From a virus: a stretch of DNA of 23,382 nt. A model generated the notes under the pieces. The model saw only the letters and a program-made list of their open reading frames with translations. It was not told where the DNA came from and searched no databases. Positions 4,277 to 12,952 of this stretch are shown here, in pieces. Both the position numbers and the translations under genes were made by a program. Each line of letters begins with the position of its first letter. Positions within the stretch are counted from its first letter, which is position 1. The stretch spans positions 1 to 23,382 of the IMG/VR virus record IMGVR_UViG_3300035698_005031; one strand, written 5' to 3'.

Positions 4277-6459
4277 TGGCTTCCGCAGAATCATACGCAT
4301 TGATGAATGATGGCGTGAAGTTCCGGCCTGACAAAGAGCGCGGCGTCTTCTACGCCGAGGATTGGCTGCCGCACCACGCAGCCCTGCTGTCCTACTTGGG
4401 CTTCACGCAGAACCACAGCGGGACGTGGCAGCGCTCTGCTGCTGCGGAGTCGCACGATCACTACGACCCCGAAGAGCCGGGCTTCAGTCCCGATTTGTGG
4501 GAGCACCAGCTCGCGGGCTGCCGCTTGGCGATGGAACACATCGGATCGGGGCTCTGGCTCGACATGGGCACGGGCAAAACGCGCTGCGCGATTGAAGTGA
4601 TGGCACGCGGCAAGCACCAGCGGATCCTCGTGGTCTGCCCCAAATCGGTGATCCCTGTTTGGTACGAGCAGATTGAGCGCTGGTGGAAATTCGAGAGCGC
4701 CGCCAAGCCTGCGTTTATCAAGTTGAAGGGCAAGAATTCGCAGGCCAAGGCCGACGTGCTGATGAGCCTGATCGATGAGTGCACGAAGAAGATTCAGCGC
4801 ATCAACGGCGGTCGGCGCGAGCCGACAGTGGCCGACGGTGTGGTGGTCATCAACTACGACATCGTGCATATCCCCGCGATCAAGCAGGCTCTGGGCGACT
4901 GGGGGCCTGACCTGATCGTGTGCGACGAGGTCCACCGCATCAAGGGCCACGAGAGCAAAGCCAGCAAAGCGCTGGCGAAGCTGGCGCCGATGGCTCGCCG
5001 CCGGATGGCGCTCTCTGGCACGCCGCTCGCCAACGCTCTGGAAGACGCCTACGGGATTTACCGCTTCGTCAACCCCGCGATTTTCAGCTCGACGTGGACA
5101 GCCTTCAAAGCCCGCTACCTGAAGATGGGCGGCCCGAATGAGAAGTGGATCGTCGGGTATCGCAATGAAGAAGAGCTGAAGGCCCGCATGGCGACGTGCG
5201 CGATTCACGTCAAGAGCGAGGACGTGCAGGATTTGCCTGAGCAGCAGGATATCAGCCTACCCTTCGAGCTCTCGCCGAAGGCCCGCAAGGTGTACGACGA
5301 AATGGAGCAGGACATGATCACGCTCGTCGGCGACTCGACGGTCGAAGCCAGCAACGTGCTGGTGCGGATGCTGAGGCTCCAGCAAATCACCAGCGGCTAT
5401 GCGAAGGATGACGACGGCAAACTGGTCGGGCCCTTCTGCACGCAGCGGCAGGAGTTGCTGGGCGAGTTGCTGCGCGAGATCCCGAATCACGAGCCGGTCG
5501 TCGTCTTCTACAAGTACACGCCCGAAATCGCGCAGATTGAGTTGGCGACCGATCGCCAAGTTTTCCGCATGAACGGAGAGCAGAAGCAGCTCGACGATTG
5601 GAAGGCCAACTGCGCTCTGGACAAGGCCGACGGCGCGGCCCCTGTGCTGGCCGTGCAGATTGACGCGGGCGGCGAGGGCGTTGACATGACGCTCGCTCGC
5701 TACGCCGTTTACTACTCGACGGGATTCTCGCTCAGCGCCTACGAGCAGAGCCGCAAGCGGATTCACCGCCCGGGCCAGACCAAGCGCTGCCTTTACTACC
5801 ACCTGAGTGCGATGGGCACGATCGACGAAGCGATCCGGAATGCGCTGGCCGCCAAGAAGGACACGGTCGACGACGTGATGGAGGCGATGCGGCATGGGGA
5901 AGCAAGGGCAGGACCCCTCTTCAAAGCCGCCGAGAGATCCGAGCGTGATTCGGGTGGGATCGATCGTGGTGACGAGGATGGCGATGATGCTGCGCGAAGT
6001 GAGACTCGGGGGCTGCCTGCTGGGGAATCACCCGGAGGATCAGGGGACGCTAAGAGCCTGGCTCTTCTCTCTCCGGAATACGCAGCGCTAAGGGTCGAGA
6101 AGGATCGCCTCTCCGACGAAGTCAAATCGAACAACGAAGCGATTCGGCGCTGCGAAGCGCAGATGCGTGATGCCAAGGAACGCGAAGGCGTCGGCAAAAG
6201 CATCGACTTCGAGGGCATCGGGCGCATCACCTTCGCCGACAAGAGGAACTTCAAAGTGAATGACGACGACGCGCTGATCGCGTGGCTGGACGCGAACGGC
6301 TTGGGCGACATCGCCAAGCGTTCCGCGCACGCGGCGACCGTCGGCAAAACCTTCCGTGATCTGATGGAGGCAGACGATGAATTCGCGCTGCCGCGCTTCA
6401 TGGACTGCACTGAGTTCGTTCAAGTGAGTCTCACGAAGGTCACGAAATCAAAGAAGTAG
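4276..6459 (+). CDS. SNF2/superfamily 2 helicase with extra C-terminal domain
   Basis: The product is 727 residues; the ATG overlaps the preceding stop. Helicase motifs appear in order: I DMGTGKT (96-102), II DEVH (217-220), III SGTP (247-250), and VI SRKRIHRPGQT (about 491-501), whose QxxxRxHRxGQ form is typical of SNF2 proteins. This is an ATP-driven DNA translocase, probably for replication fork or recombination remodelling. A low-complexity acidic linker (about 540-595) joins a C-terminal domain (about 598-727) with a coiled-coil start (EYAALRVEKDRLSDEV) and the pattern KVNDDDALIAWLDANG and FVQVSLTKV, a segment that is often a separate small phage gene. So this looks like a natural gene fusion. 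Confidence 0.85.
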   Translation: MASAESYALMNDGVKFRPDKERGVFYAEDWLPHHAALLSYLGFTQNHSGTWQRSAAAESHDHYDPEEPGFSPDLWEHQLAGCRLAMEHIGSGLWLDMGTGKTRCAIEVMARGKHQRILVVCPKSVIPVWYEQIERWWKFESAAKPAFIKLKGKNSQAKADVLMSLIDECTKKIQRINGGRREPTVADGVVVINYDIVHIPAIKQALGDWGPDLIVCDEVHRIKGHESKASKALAKLAPMARRRMALSGTPLANALEDAYGIYRFVNPAIFSSTWTAFKARYLKMGGPNEKWIVGYRNEEELKARMATCAIHVKSEDVQDLPEQQDISLPFELSPKARKVYDEMEQDMITLVGDSTVEASNVLVRMLRLQQITSGYAKDDDGKLVGPFCTQRQELLGELLREIPNHEPVVVFYKYTPEIAQIELATDRQVFRMNGEQKQLDDWKANCALDKADGAAPVLAVQIDAGGEGVDMTLARYAVYYSTGFSLSAYEQSRKRIHRPGQTKRCLYYHLSAMGTIDEAIRNALAAKKDTVDDVMEAMRHGEARAGPLFKAAERSERDSGGIDRGDEDGDDAARSETRGLPAGESPGGSGDAKSLALLSPEYAALRVEKDRLSDEVKSNNEAIRRCEAQMRDAKEREGVGKSIDFEGIGRITFADKRNFKVNDDDALIAWLDANGLGDIAKRSAHAATVGKTFRDLMEADDEFALPRFMDCTEFVQVSLTKVTKSKK

Positions 6460-6467
6460 GGGGCCTC

Positions 6468-6875
6468 GTGGATCTCGAACGCCTTGCAAACGCGGCTGGC
6501 CAGCATGAATCCATTGAGGATCTGGCCCACGCCGTGGGCAGCACGCCCCCCAAGCTCTCGCGCTACCTGCGCGAGCGCTACGGCGATTTGGCACTGGTCA
6601 ACCGCGAACGCAAGGCCGCCGGATTCACGAAGCTTGTACTGACCGAACAGAGCGCCACCACGCTGAGCATTCACGACGAAGTGCTGGTGGACCGGGTGAT
6701 CGAGGCCGTCGCACGCGGCCCGACAATCGCACAGGCAGCCGAGAACGTCGGCTGCACCGTCGCAGCGCTGACAAAGTGGTTGCAGCGCAATCCAGAAATC
6801 AAGCGGGCTACCGAGCGTGAGCGGGATGCCCTAGACGGCCAGAACGGCCACAACTTTCGAGGGAATGATGAATAA
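6468..6875 (+). CDS. Small HTH regulator-like protein
   Basis: The product is 135 residues. The GTG at 6468 follows an AGGGGG. Two helix-turn-helix-like segments can be seen: about residues 16-38 (SIEDLAHAVGSTPPKLSRYL) and about 84-106 (PTIAQAAENVGCTVAALTKWL). The spacing of two tandem HTH units in a small protein is compatible with a phage regulator or a terminase-small-subunit-like DNA binder. It lies 8 bases after the helicase gene and its 3' end overlaps the next gene by 8-11 bases, so the three are probably one transcription unit. The function is unknown. Confidence 0.5.
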   Translation: MDLERLANAAGQHESIEDLAHAVGSTPPKLSRYLRERYGDLALVNRERKAAGFTKLVLTEQSATTLSIHDEVLVDRVIEAVARGPTIAQAAENVGCTVAALTKWLQRNPEIKRATERERDALDGQNGHNFRGNDE

Positions 6876-7782
6876 CGAAATTCAAAACGTGTCAAGGGGG
6901 AGCACCGCGCTTCCCGCGCACTTGGCTGTCTTCGCCGAAGCAGACGTGGGCGAAGTGATCGACGTCGAGGTGAGCACGCCACGGATCTATATGATGCAGG
7001 GCCAGTCGCCAGAAGTCGCTGACGGCACCGCGCGTGTGGGTGACATCGTGCTGCGTTCTGGCGGAACGAGCAGCGTGATGGGCGAGTGGATGCACATTGT
7101 TGTTGTGGGCGTGATCCACGAGTTTATTTGGTGGGACGAAGAGTCCGACCGCCCTCTGGCCCGCTGCCGCTACGACCAGCGCGGCCAGCTCACGCCGGAG
7201 CGTCGCGCCGAGACCGAGTGGGACGGTGACAACAAGCCCGTCGCGTCCGAGACGATCACCTTCATCGCCATGCAGTACAGCCCCGCTGGAGACGCCCTTG
7301 ATCCCAACGGCTACGGACCCTTCGCGGTCGGGTTCTCGAGCACGAGCCTGAAGTCTGGCAAGAAGCTGGCGCAATCGCTGAAGGCCGAGCAAGCCGCCCG
7401 ACGCCCCTACTACCTGCGCGCAATCGGGCTCAAGACAGTGAGCGAGACCAATGATAAGGGCACCTTCCGCGTATGGGCCGCGGCGATCACCGACCAGTGG
7501 CTGGGCGGTGCTACCGGATCCACTGCGAGCGCAGAGCAGGCCAAGGGCGTCTTTGAAGAGTGGCAGGCGTACTACAAGGCATACCCGCAGCCAAGTTTCA
7601 GCACGGGCGCTGGCTCCGCCCCAACGCAGCAAACCTCGCGGCCCAGCGCTGCCGAGGTGAAGGCTGAGATTTTGCAGCAGGAGCAACGCAAGCAGCAGGC
7701 GGCGGCCCCAGCAGTTGCGGGATCCCCCGAGCAGGCAGCCACGCCTGCGGCGGTTTACTACAGCGAAGAGCCGCCATTCTAA
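6868..7782 (+). CDS. SSB-like ssDNA-binding protein
   Basis: The product is 304 residues when started at ATG 6868; ATG 6865 lies directly before and is less well spaced from the AGGGA ribosome-binding site. The N-terminal half has PRIYMMQGQSPEVADGTA and GDIVLRSGG, a pattern common in a conserved phage family that I associate with ssDNA-handling proteins. The C-terminal ~65 residues are Gln/Ala/Pro-rich and disordered, ending SEEPPF. An acidic tip with final P-F is the hallmark of bacterial and phage ssDNA-binding proteins, where it recruits partners. Position between helicase and primase supports this. OB-fold residues are not obvious by eye, so the family call is inference. Confidence 0.6.
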   Translation: MNNEIQNVSRGSTALPAHLAVFAEADVGEVIDVEVSTPRIYMMQGQSPEVADGTARVGDIVLRSGGTSSVMGEWMHIVVVGVIHEFIWWDEESDRPLARCRYDQRGQLTPERRAETEWDGDNKPVASETITFIAMQYSPAGDALDPNGYGPFAVGFSSTSLKSGKKLAQSLKAEQAARRPYYLRAIGLKTVSETNDKGTFRVWAAAITDQWLGGATGSTASAEQAKGVFEEWQAYYKAYPQPSFSTGAGSAPTQQTSRPSAAEVKAEILQQEQRKQQAAAPAVAGSPEQAATPAAVYYSEEPPF

Positions 7783-7795
7783 CGCTGGCTGCTGC

Positions 7796-7958
7796 GCCCG
7801 GCGCGGGCATCGAAAGACGAAGCGCCGCTGGGTCGCTCACACCAGAGCAGCCGGGGTCTGCGCGGCCTCCCCGTAGAGCGAGTGCCTCGCTCAAAGTCGC
7901 GAAATGCTGGTGGTCCAACATTTCTACCACCAGCTCGGCAGCGGGGGCTTCGGCCCCC
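7796..7958 (+). other. Intergenic region with a series of hairpins
   Basis: The 219-base gap before the next gene (7783-8001) holds four hairpins: GCCCG-GCG-CGGGC (from about 7796); GAGCGAG-TGC-CTCGCTC (7876-7892); GCTGGTGGT with ACCACCAGC (7906-7914 and 7926-7934); and GGGGGC-TTCG-GCCCCC (7943-7958), whose stem is extended by CGGCA/TGCCG. The third can form an alternative pairing AAATG/CATTT. No T-run follows, so simple termination is unlikely. A leader RNA, RNase processing site or operator array is possible. Confidence 0.45.
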
Positions 7959-8001
7959 ATGCCGTTACCTCAACCAACACCGATTTTCACAGGAGGCAGC
8001 A

Positions 8002-8505
8002 ATGCCAGACGAAAGCTATTTGGAGAGCCGCGCTGCACGCGATGCACGCCGCGAAGATGAGGCGGTCGAACGCAGCGACGTCGAGCGCAAACGCGACAAA
8101 GAGGATCGCGTCGTCGATCACGACGACATCGACGAGAGCACGATCACCGGCGGTGATGGGTATGACGCTCTCACACCAGAAAGCGTAGCGATGCCCACGC
8201 TGAGCGGGTTCTCCGAACGGATCGGCGCTCTGGAAAGAGAGAACGCAGCGCTGAATGCCACGCAGCAGCGCTGGCTGGAGGGGCACGAGCTGAAGCCCGG
8301 CGAAATCTACGTCTGCGCAGACACAAAGCGGAGGTTCATCCCTTCCGGGAGCCTCGATTTGGTGAAGCTTGACAAGCGCTCTGCGGATCGCCGCGTCGTC
8401 AGACTCGCGTCGTCCAGCTGGTCGTGGCGCATCGAGGATGAACCGTACATCCGCTACCTGCGCGTCGAGGTCCCCCGCGCAGCGAGCGATGGAGGGCACG
8501 AGTAA
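8002..8505 (+). CDS. Acidic N-terminal, hypothetical phage protein
   Basis: The product is 167 residues. The ATG at 8002 follows an AGGAGG at 7991-7996; the frame is open further upstream, but that stretch runs through the hairpin region and is not used. The first 50 residues are strongly charged (RREDEAVERSDVERK, DHDDIDES) and probably disordered. A coiled-coil-like segment (about 66-90, SERIGALERENAALN) follows, then a beta-like C-terminus with CADTKRRF and SWSWRIEDEPYIRYLRV. No family recognised. Its stop overlaps the next ATG (TAATG). Confidence 0.55.
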   Translation: MPDESYLESRAARDARREDEAVERSDVERKRDKEDRVVDHDDIDESTITGGDGYDALTPESVAMPTLSGFSERIGALERENAALNATQQRWLEGHELKPGEIYVCADTKRRFIPSGSLDLVKLDKRSADRRVVRLASSSWSWRIEDEPYIRYLRVEVPRAASDGGHE

Positions 8506-8786
8506 TGGACAGAAGCGAAGAGGATCGAAGCACCCATCAGAGGGCTAGAGAGGCGCTGCTCGAATACCTGCGATCAGCGAGCGAGCGGCTAGAGCACGAC
8601 TGCGACGGCTGGTTCTGTGTCAGCATGCACGCAGTATGCCAGGGAGCTCGGCTCGGCATCCGCGCCGCCTACGAGGCCACCGGATGGTCCGTCGAGCAGG
8701 GGCTACTCGGCTTCGTCAGCGGCGGCCATTTCCGCAAGACATCGTACTGGCTACTGAAAGAGGGCAAGACTGATGAACCCGAATAG
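8505..8786 (+). CDS. Hypothetical phage protein
   Basis: The product is 93 residues, with the ATG overlapping the preceding stop. It is helical, with three Cys/aromatic-rich features (DCDGWFCVSMHAVCQGARLG, then YEATGWSV). The C-terminus (FRKTSYWLLKEGK) is basic and aromatic. The gene overlaps the next one by 14 bases. No family recognised and no catalytic motif seen; it is probably part of the same operon as the SSB-like protein and the DUF5131 protein. Confidence 0.5.
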   Translation: MDRSEEDRSTHQRAREALLEYLRSASERLEHDCDGWFCVSMHAVCQGARLGIRAAYEATGWSVEQGLLGFVSGGHFRKTSYWLLKEGKTDEPE

Positions 8787-10020
8787 CGAAATATCGTGGA
8801 CGACCCACACCTTCAATCCGTGGATCGGCTGCGCCAAGGTCACGAGCGAATCGGACTGGAAGCTCCCGCTGCGCTGGAACCGTGCGGCTGAGAAGGCTGG
8901 CGTGCGTAACCGCGTGTTCTGCTCCTCTCTTGCCGACGTGTTTGAAGCAGACGACACGATTCCGGAAGCGGCGCGCCTCGATGTGTGGGATGCTCGTGAG
9001 CGCCTGATGTGCTTGATCGCGCAGACGCTGCACCTCGACTGGCTGCTGCTGACCAAGCGGCCCGAGAACATCCGGCCAACTCTAGAGCGTCTGGCGTCAG
9101 GGCTGGCAGAGCAAGACGGGCGCGAGGAAGGCCGCGCGATGGCGATGGCGGCAGCGTGGCTCGACGGCGACTACCCGCACCACGTCTGGCTCGGCACGTC
9201 GGTCGAGAATCAAGAAGAGGCAGACAAGCGCATCCCAGAGTTGCTGATCGTGCCAGCCTGCCTGCACTTCCTGAGCATGGAGCCGCTGATCGGCGACGTG
9301 AGCCTGCGCCCGTGGTTGAGCGACCGCCCGAAGGTGGCCAAGACGTTCACGAGGATGAACACCGTCGGATGTGTGATCGTCGGTGGCGAATCAGGCGCGA
9401 ATGCCCGCCCGATGCACCCCGATTGGGCGCGCTCGCTCCGCGATCAATGCGCCGCCGCTGGCGTCCCCTTCCACATGAAACAGAACGGCGAGTACGGAAC
9501 GCCCTTCGTGGACATGCGCGATGGCAGCCAATCCTACCGCTTCTTCGAGAGTCACCAGCAATGGGTCAACAAGGCGCGCAGTTGGCTACGCGAAGACAGC
9601 GTGTGCGTGGACATGATGGGCAAGGTTCTGCGCAGCGGCGGCGACTTCGCAAGCGCCGCCTACCCCGTCGCGATTCTTGAGCGCCTCGGCGACGGGGCTG
9701 AAGTCAGCGGCGAGCGCGAGACGACGCACATGAGCGACAGCGATCGGCAGTTTGAGGATTCGGTGCAGCGGTGCCGCGACGTCGCATTCATGGTCGCCGA
9801 GATGCTGCCAGGGGCGACGGTCAGCCAAAGCCACTGCTCTGAATCGCACTACGTCAAGCTCAATGGCAAGCCGCAGGTGCGCGTGAGCGAGCACCACTCC
9901 GCGCACCTGCGCTTCAACGCCCCGACACTCGAAATCAACATTCAATCACCCCACCGTCCATCGGTGGAAGACGCCGCTGCGTGGCTCGTGCGCCGCACGT
10001 CAGAGGAGAGAGAACAATGA
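8773..10020 (+). CDS. Gp37/Gp68 family (DUF5131) protein with C-terminal extension
   Basis: The product is 415 residues. Family hallmarks are clear: ISWTTHTFNPWIGC (7-20), VFCSSLADVFEAD (48-60), LDWLLLTKRPENI, WLGTSVENQEEAD, LHFLSMEPLIGDV, VIVGGESGANARPMHPDW and VPFHMKQNG. In most members a Cys-rich segment (CxKxSxGCxxCYA type) follows the FNPW motif; here GCAKVTSES runs straight into DWKLPLRWNR, so the second and third Cys are absent. About 160 extra residues follow (from about 255), including SHCSESHYVKL and VRVSEHHSAH. The family's biochemical role is poorly known. It lies upstream of the HAD gene with an ATGA overlap. Confidence 0.8.
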   Translation: MNPNSEISWTTHTFNPWIGCAKVTSESDWKLPLRWNRAAEKAGVRNRVFCSSLADVFEADDTIPEAARLDVWDARERLMCLIAQTLHLDWLLLTKRPENIRPTLERLASGLAEQDGREEGRAMAMAAAWLDGDYPHHVWLGTSVENQEEADKRIPELLIVPACLHFLSMEPLIGDVSLRPWLSDRPKVAKTFTRMNTVGCVIVGGESGANARPMHPDWARSLRDQCAAAGVPFHMKQNGEYGTPFVDMRDGSQSYRFFESHQQWVNKARSWLREDSVCVDMMGKVLRSGGDFASAAYPVAILERLGDGAEVSGERETTHMSDSDRQFEDSVQRCRDVAFMVAEMLPGATVSQSHCSESHYVKLNGKPQVRVSEHHSAHLRFNAPTLEINIQSPHRPSVEDAAAWLVRRTSEEREQ

Positions 10021-10421
10021 CGGACAAATCAAGAATCATCGCAATCGACTTCGACGGCACGTGCGTCCACGACGAATACCCATCCATCGGGCCGCCACTG
10101 CCGGGCGCAATCGAAGCGCTCCGCGAATTGCATGAGCGCGGGTTCCTGCTCGTGCTCTGGACGTGCCGCTGCGCAGAGTACCTGGACTCCGCGATTGAGT
10201 GGTTCAGGGCCATTCAAGTGCCACTCGCGGCCGTCAACGACAATACGCCGGGCCTGATCGAGGCGTTCGGTGGAACCAACCCGCGCAAGATCTCCGCGAC
10301 GTGCTACGTCGATGACCGCGCGCTCGACAGCGTGTTCAAGCGCGACCCGCAGAACGCATGGGCTGCGGTTCTAAAGATCCTGCCAGCGGCGATCACCGAC
10401 GCCCCCACCGCGTCTGACTGA
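10017..10421 (+). CDS. HAD-superfamily hydrolase
   Basis: The product is 134 residues; ATG 10017 overlaps the previous stop (ATGA) and AGGAG lies 10 bases upstream. The HAD nucleophile motif DFDGT is at residues 11-15, with D11 as nucleophile and D13 as acid/base. A conserved Thr in LVLWTCR (about 47-50) is motif II, and YVDDRA (about 96-101) matches the metal-binding acidic motif. The short length without a large cap domain is typical of the small phage HAD phosphatases. The substrate is unknown; nucleotide metabolism or phosphate removal is plausible from the location next to the replication genes. Confidence 0.75.
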   Translation: MTDKSRIIAIDFDGTCVHDEYPSIGPPLPGAIEALRELHERGFLLVLWTCRCAEYLDSAIEWFRAIQVPLAAVNDNTPGLIEAFGGTNPRKISATCYVDDRALDSVFKRDPQNAWAAVLKILPAAITDAPTASD

Positions 10422-10456
10422 CACCTGACAATTGCCGATCCACCAGAAGGGTCTCC

Positions 10457-12952
10457 ATGTCTAATCCCAAACTCGATGCAGCGCTTGGAATCGCGGCACG
10501 TGGCTGGCGGGTGTTCCCCATCAGCGCCGGCACCAAGAAACCAGCGCCATTCTGGCCGGATGGCCGCTGGCAGGAGCCAGAAGACAAGGGCAAAGGCCTC
10601 GGCATCACCCGAGCCACAACCAACCCTGAGCAGCTCCGCGCATTCTGGGAGCGCTTTCCCAATGCCAACATCGCTATCGCGGGCGGCGACGGGATCGGAG
10701 TGCTCGACGTTGACGGACACAACGGTGAGTCAGTGCTCCGCCATTCGGGTCTCTCCGACGTCTGCCAGGACACGCTGCAGGCAGCCAGCGGCGGCAATGG
10801 CGGCAGACACTTGTACTTCAAGTGCTCGCCCACGCTGCGATCATTCAACCGCTTCCTGCCCGGCCTCGATTTCAAAGCGCGGGGCGGCTACTGGCTCGCC
10901 CCCGGCAGCGTCGGAAGCAGCGGCAAACGCTACGAATTCGCGAACGACGAACCCGTCGAAGAGATTCCCGCGCTCCTCATCGAGTACTTGGAAAGCGCCA
11001 GCAAGCACCGCGTGCTCGACCCCGTTCAGCGCCAGCGCGATCCGAACTTCCCGCAGGACCACCCGGCATCAGTGACGCTCGCTACCGAGTGGCTGGCGGC
11101 CCGCAAGGCCGCAGTCCAAGGCGATGGCGGCGACGAGTGGACCTTCAAAACCGCTGCCGCTCTGGTCAACGACTTCGCGCTCAGCGAGCCACTCGCGCTG
11201 CGCCTGCTCGATGAGTGGAACGACCGCTGCTCACCGCGCTGGGGCGAGCGCGAGCTGCAAGAAAAGCTGCGCAACGCCACCCACTACGCGAGCGGCGAAT
11301 ACGGCTGGCGCTGCGCCGGCGCAATCGACGAAACGCCCGAGCACCTGAATGCTTTCGAGGGAGACCAGAGCGCCTCATTTGAAGTCAAAAAAGCGGAAGT
11401 GCCACCCGTCAGCCCAGCAAGCACGGGGGCCGCGAGCAACACGCCCCCGCCGAGCGCAACTCCCGCAACTCCCGCAACTCCCGCAGCGCCCGCAGCGCCC
11501 GCCGTGATCGCCATCGGTGAAGTGCCACCCACGACGCAAGCGTCGGGCTTTGCCTACGCGAGCGAGATGTGGCTGGCCGAGCGCCTGCTCGACGTCCACG
11601 GCGATGACCTGCGCTACGTCCCTGAGTGGGCGCGCTGGTTCGCGTGGCAGGAGAACCTTGGCCGCTGGGCCCCCGTCCACGAGGGGCCAGTGCAGCAAAT
11701 CATGATGGTCGTCAAGCGCGAGATTCGCACGCTCAACCAAAGAGAGGCGCTCGTTCAGGACACCAGCGAGCGCGGCGCGTTCGCCAAGAAGCGCGCGCAA
11801 CTCGAGCGCTTCTACAACATCACGCCAGCCTGCAACGTCGTGCGCGCAGCCACCACGCTGCCCGCATTCCAGATCCACCACGAGCGCCTCGATGCGCAGC
11901 CCTGGATCCTGCCCGTCATCGGCGGCGTCGTAGACCTGCGCAAAGGTGCGCTACGCGAGCCACGGCGCGACGACCACACCACGCGGGCAGCCTGCGTGCG
12001 CTACGACGATGAAGCCGAGTGCCCCGAGTGGGAGCGCTTCTTGGAGCGCGTCCAGCCGTGCGAGGGCGTGCGGAGATTCCTGCAACGGCTCAGCGGCTAT
12101 TGGCTGACTGGCAGCGTCGCGGAGCAGTGCATGCCCGTCTTTTACGGCGCAGGAGCAAACGGCAAAACCACCATGCTCGAGACCCTGATCGCATTGCTCG
12201 GGCACAGCTTTGCAGGACCCGTCTACGAGGGGCTGCTCGTTCGCAAGCAGGGCGACCAGCACCCCACAGTCATCGCAGACCTCTACGGCAAACGCCTCGT
12301 CGTTTCGAGCGAACTGGGCGAAGGCTCGCGCCTCGACGAAGAGTCCGTCAAGAGGCTGACCGGCGGCGAGCGCCTCAAGGCCCGAAAAATGCGCGAAGAC
12401 TTCTGGGAGTTCGCGCCGACGCACAAGCTCGTGCTGGTGGGCAACCACCGGCCAATCGTGCGCGGCACCGACAACGGGATATGGCGGCGCCTCTATCTCG
12501 TGCGATGGAACGTGATCGTGCCCAAGGCCGAGCAGGACAAAGCGCTGCCTGAAAAGCTCCTGGCCGAACTGCCGGGGATCCTGAACTGGTGCATCGCGGG
12601 GCTGCAAGACTATTTCGAGCGCGGCATGGCGCCGCCTGAAGCCGTGACCGCATCGACCGAGGAGTTCCGCGATAGCGAGGATCTGCTCAAGCTCTTCATC
12701 GATGAAGCGCTGGAGCGGGCCGAAGGCGCGCGGATCACCAGCGCGAGGATGCACATCGCATTTGAGAACTGGGTGCGCGTAACCGGGAACCTGCGCAAAG
12801 CGTGGGGTCAGCGGACGCTCAGCACGAAACTAAAAGAACGCGAAGAGGACTTGGGCATCGCCAGCGTGAAGAGCGGAGCATTCCGAGGCTTCACCGGAGT
12901 GCGCGAGCCGATCGTCACCAGCGCTGACTGGAATGAAAGGGGGGAGTTGTGA
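10457..12952 (+). CDS. Bifunctional Prim-Pol / D5-like primase-helicase
   Basis: The product is 831 residues. The N-terminal Prim-Pol domain has GWRVFPISAGTKKP (16-29), the metal-binding VLDVDG (82-87), SGGNGGRHLYF (111-121) and ARGGYWLAPGS (141-151). A Pro/Ala-rich linker (about 313-350) contains short repeats. The C-terminal SF3 helicase of the D5 type has a Walker A with GAGANGKT (about 564-571), the LVVSSELGEG stretch, LTGGERLKARKM and KLVLVGNHRP, ending with a DNA-binding-like region. It primes and unwinds DNA during phage replication. The ATG at 10457 has an AAGGGT before it. This is the clearest replication gene in the window and sits upstream of the methylase stub. Confidence 0.9.
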   Translation: MSNPKLDAALGIAARGWRVFPISAGTKKPAPFWPDGRWQEPEDKGKGLGITRATTNPEQLRAFWERFPNANIAIAGGDGIGVLDVDGHNGESVLRHSGLSDVCQDTLQAASGGNGGRHLYFKCSPTLRSFNRFLPGLDFKARGGYWLAPGSVGSSGKRYEFANDEPVEEIPALLIEYLESASKHRVLDPVQRQRDPNFPQDHPASVTLATEWLAARKAAVQGDGGDEWTFKTAAALVNDFALSEPLALRLLDEWNDRCSPRWGERELQEKLRNATHYASGEYGWRCAGAIDETPEHLNAFEGDQSASFEVKKAEVPPVSPASTGAASNTPPPSATPATPATPAAPAAPAVIAIGEVPPTTQASGFAYASEMWLAERLLDVHGDDLRYVPEWARWFAWQENLGRWAPVHEGPVQQIMMVVKREIRTLNQREALVQDTSERGAFAKKRAQLERFYNITPACNVVRAATTLPAFQIHHERLDAQPWILPVIGGVVDLRKGALREPRRDDHTTRAACVRYDDEAECPEWERFLERVQPCEGVRRFLQRLSGYWLTGSVAEQCMPVFYGAGANGKTTMLETLIALLGHSFAGPVYEGLLVRKQGDQHPTVIADLYGKRLVVSSELGEGSRLDEESVKRLTGGERLKARKMREDFWEFAPTHKLVLVGNHRPIVRGTDNGIWRRLYLVRWNVIVPKAEQDKALPEKLLAELPGILNWCIAGLQDYFERGMAPPEAVTASTEEFRDSEDLLKLFIDEALERAEGARITSARMHIAFENWVRVTGNLRKAWGQRTLSTKLKEREEDLGIASVKSGAFRGFTGVREPIVTSADWNERGEL

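Noticed and set aside
4291-5208. A 305-residue minus-strand frame opposite the SNF2 helicase
   Set aside because: Helicase motifs are on the + strand; the minus frame is Arg/Ala/His-rich and featureless.
5894-6091. A 65-codon + frame (MGKQGQDPSSKPPRDP) within the helicase linker
   Set aside because: It overlaps the low-complexity linker in another frame without a ribosome-binding site; a real embedded gene cannot be excluded but nothing supports it.
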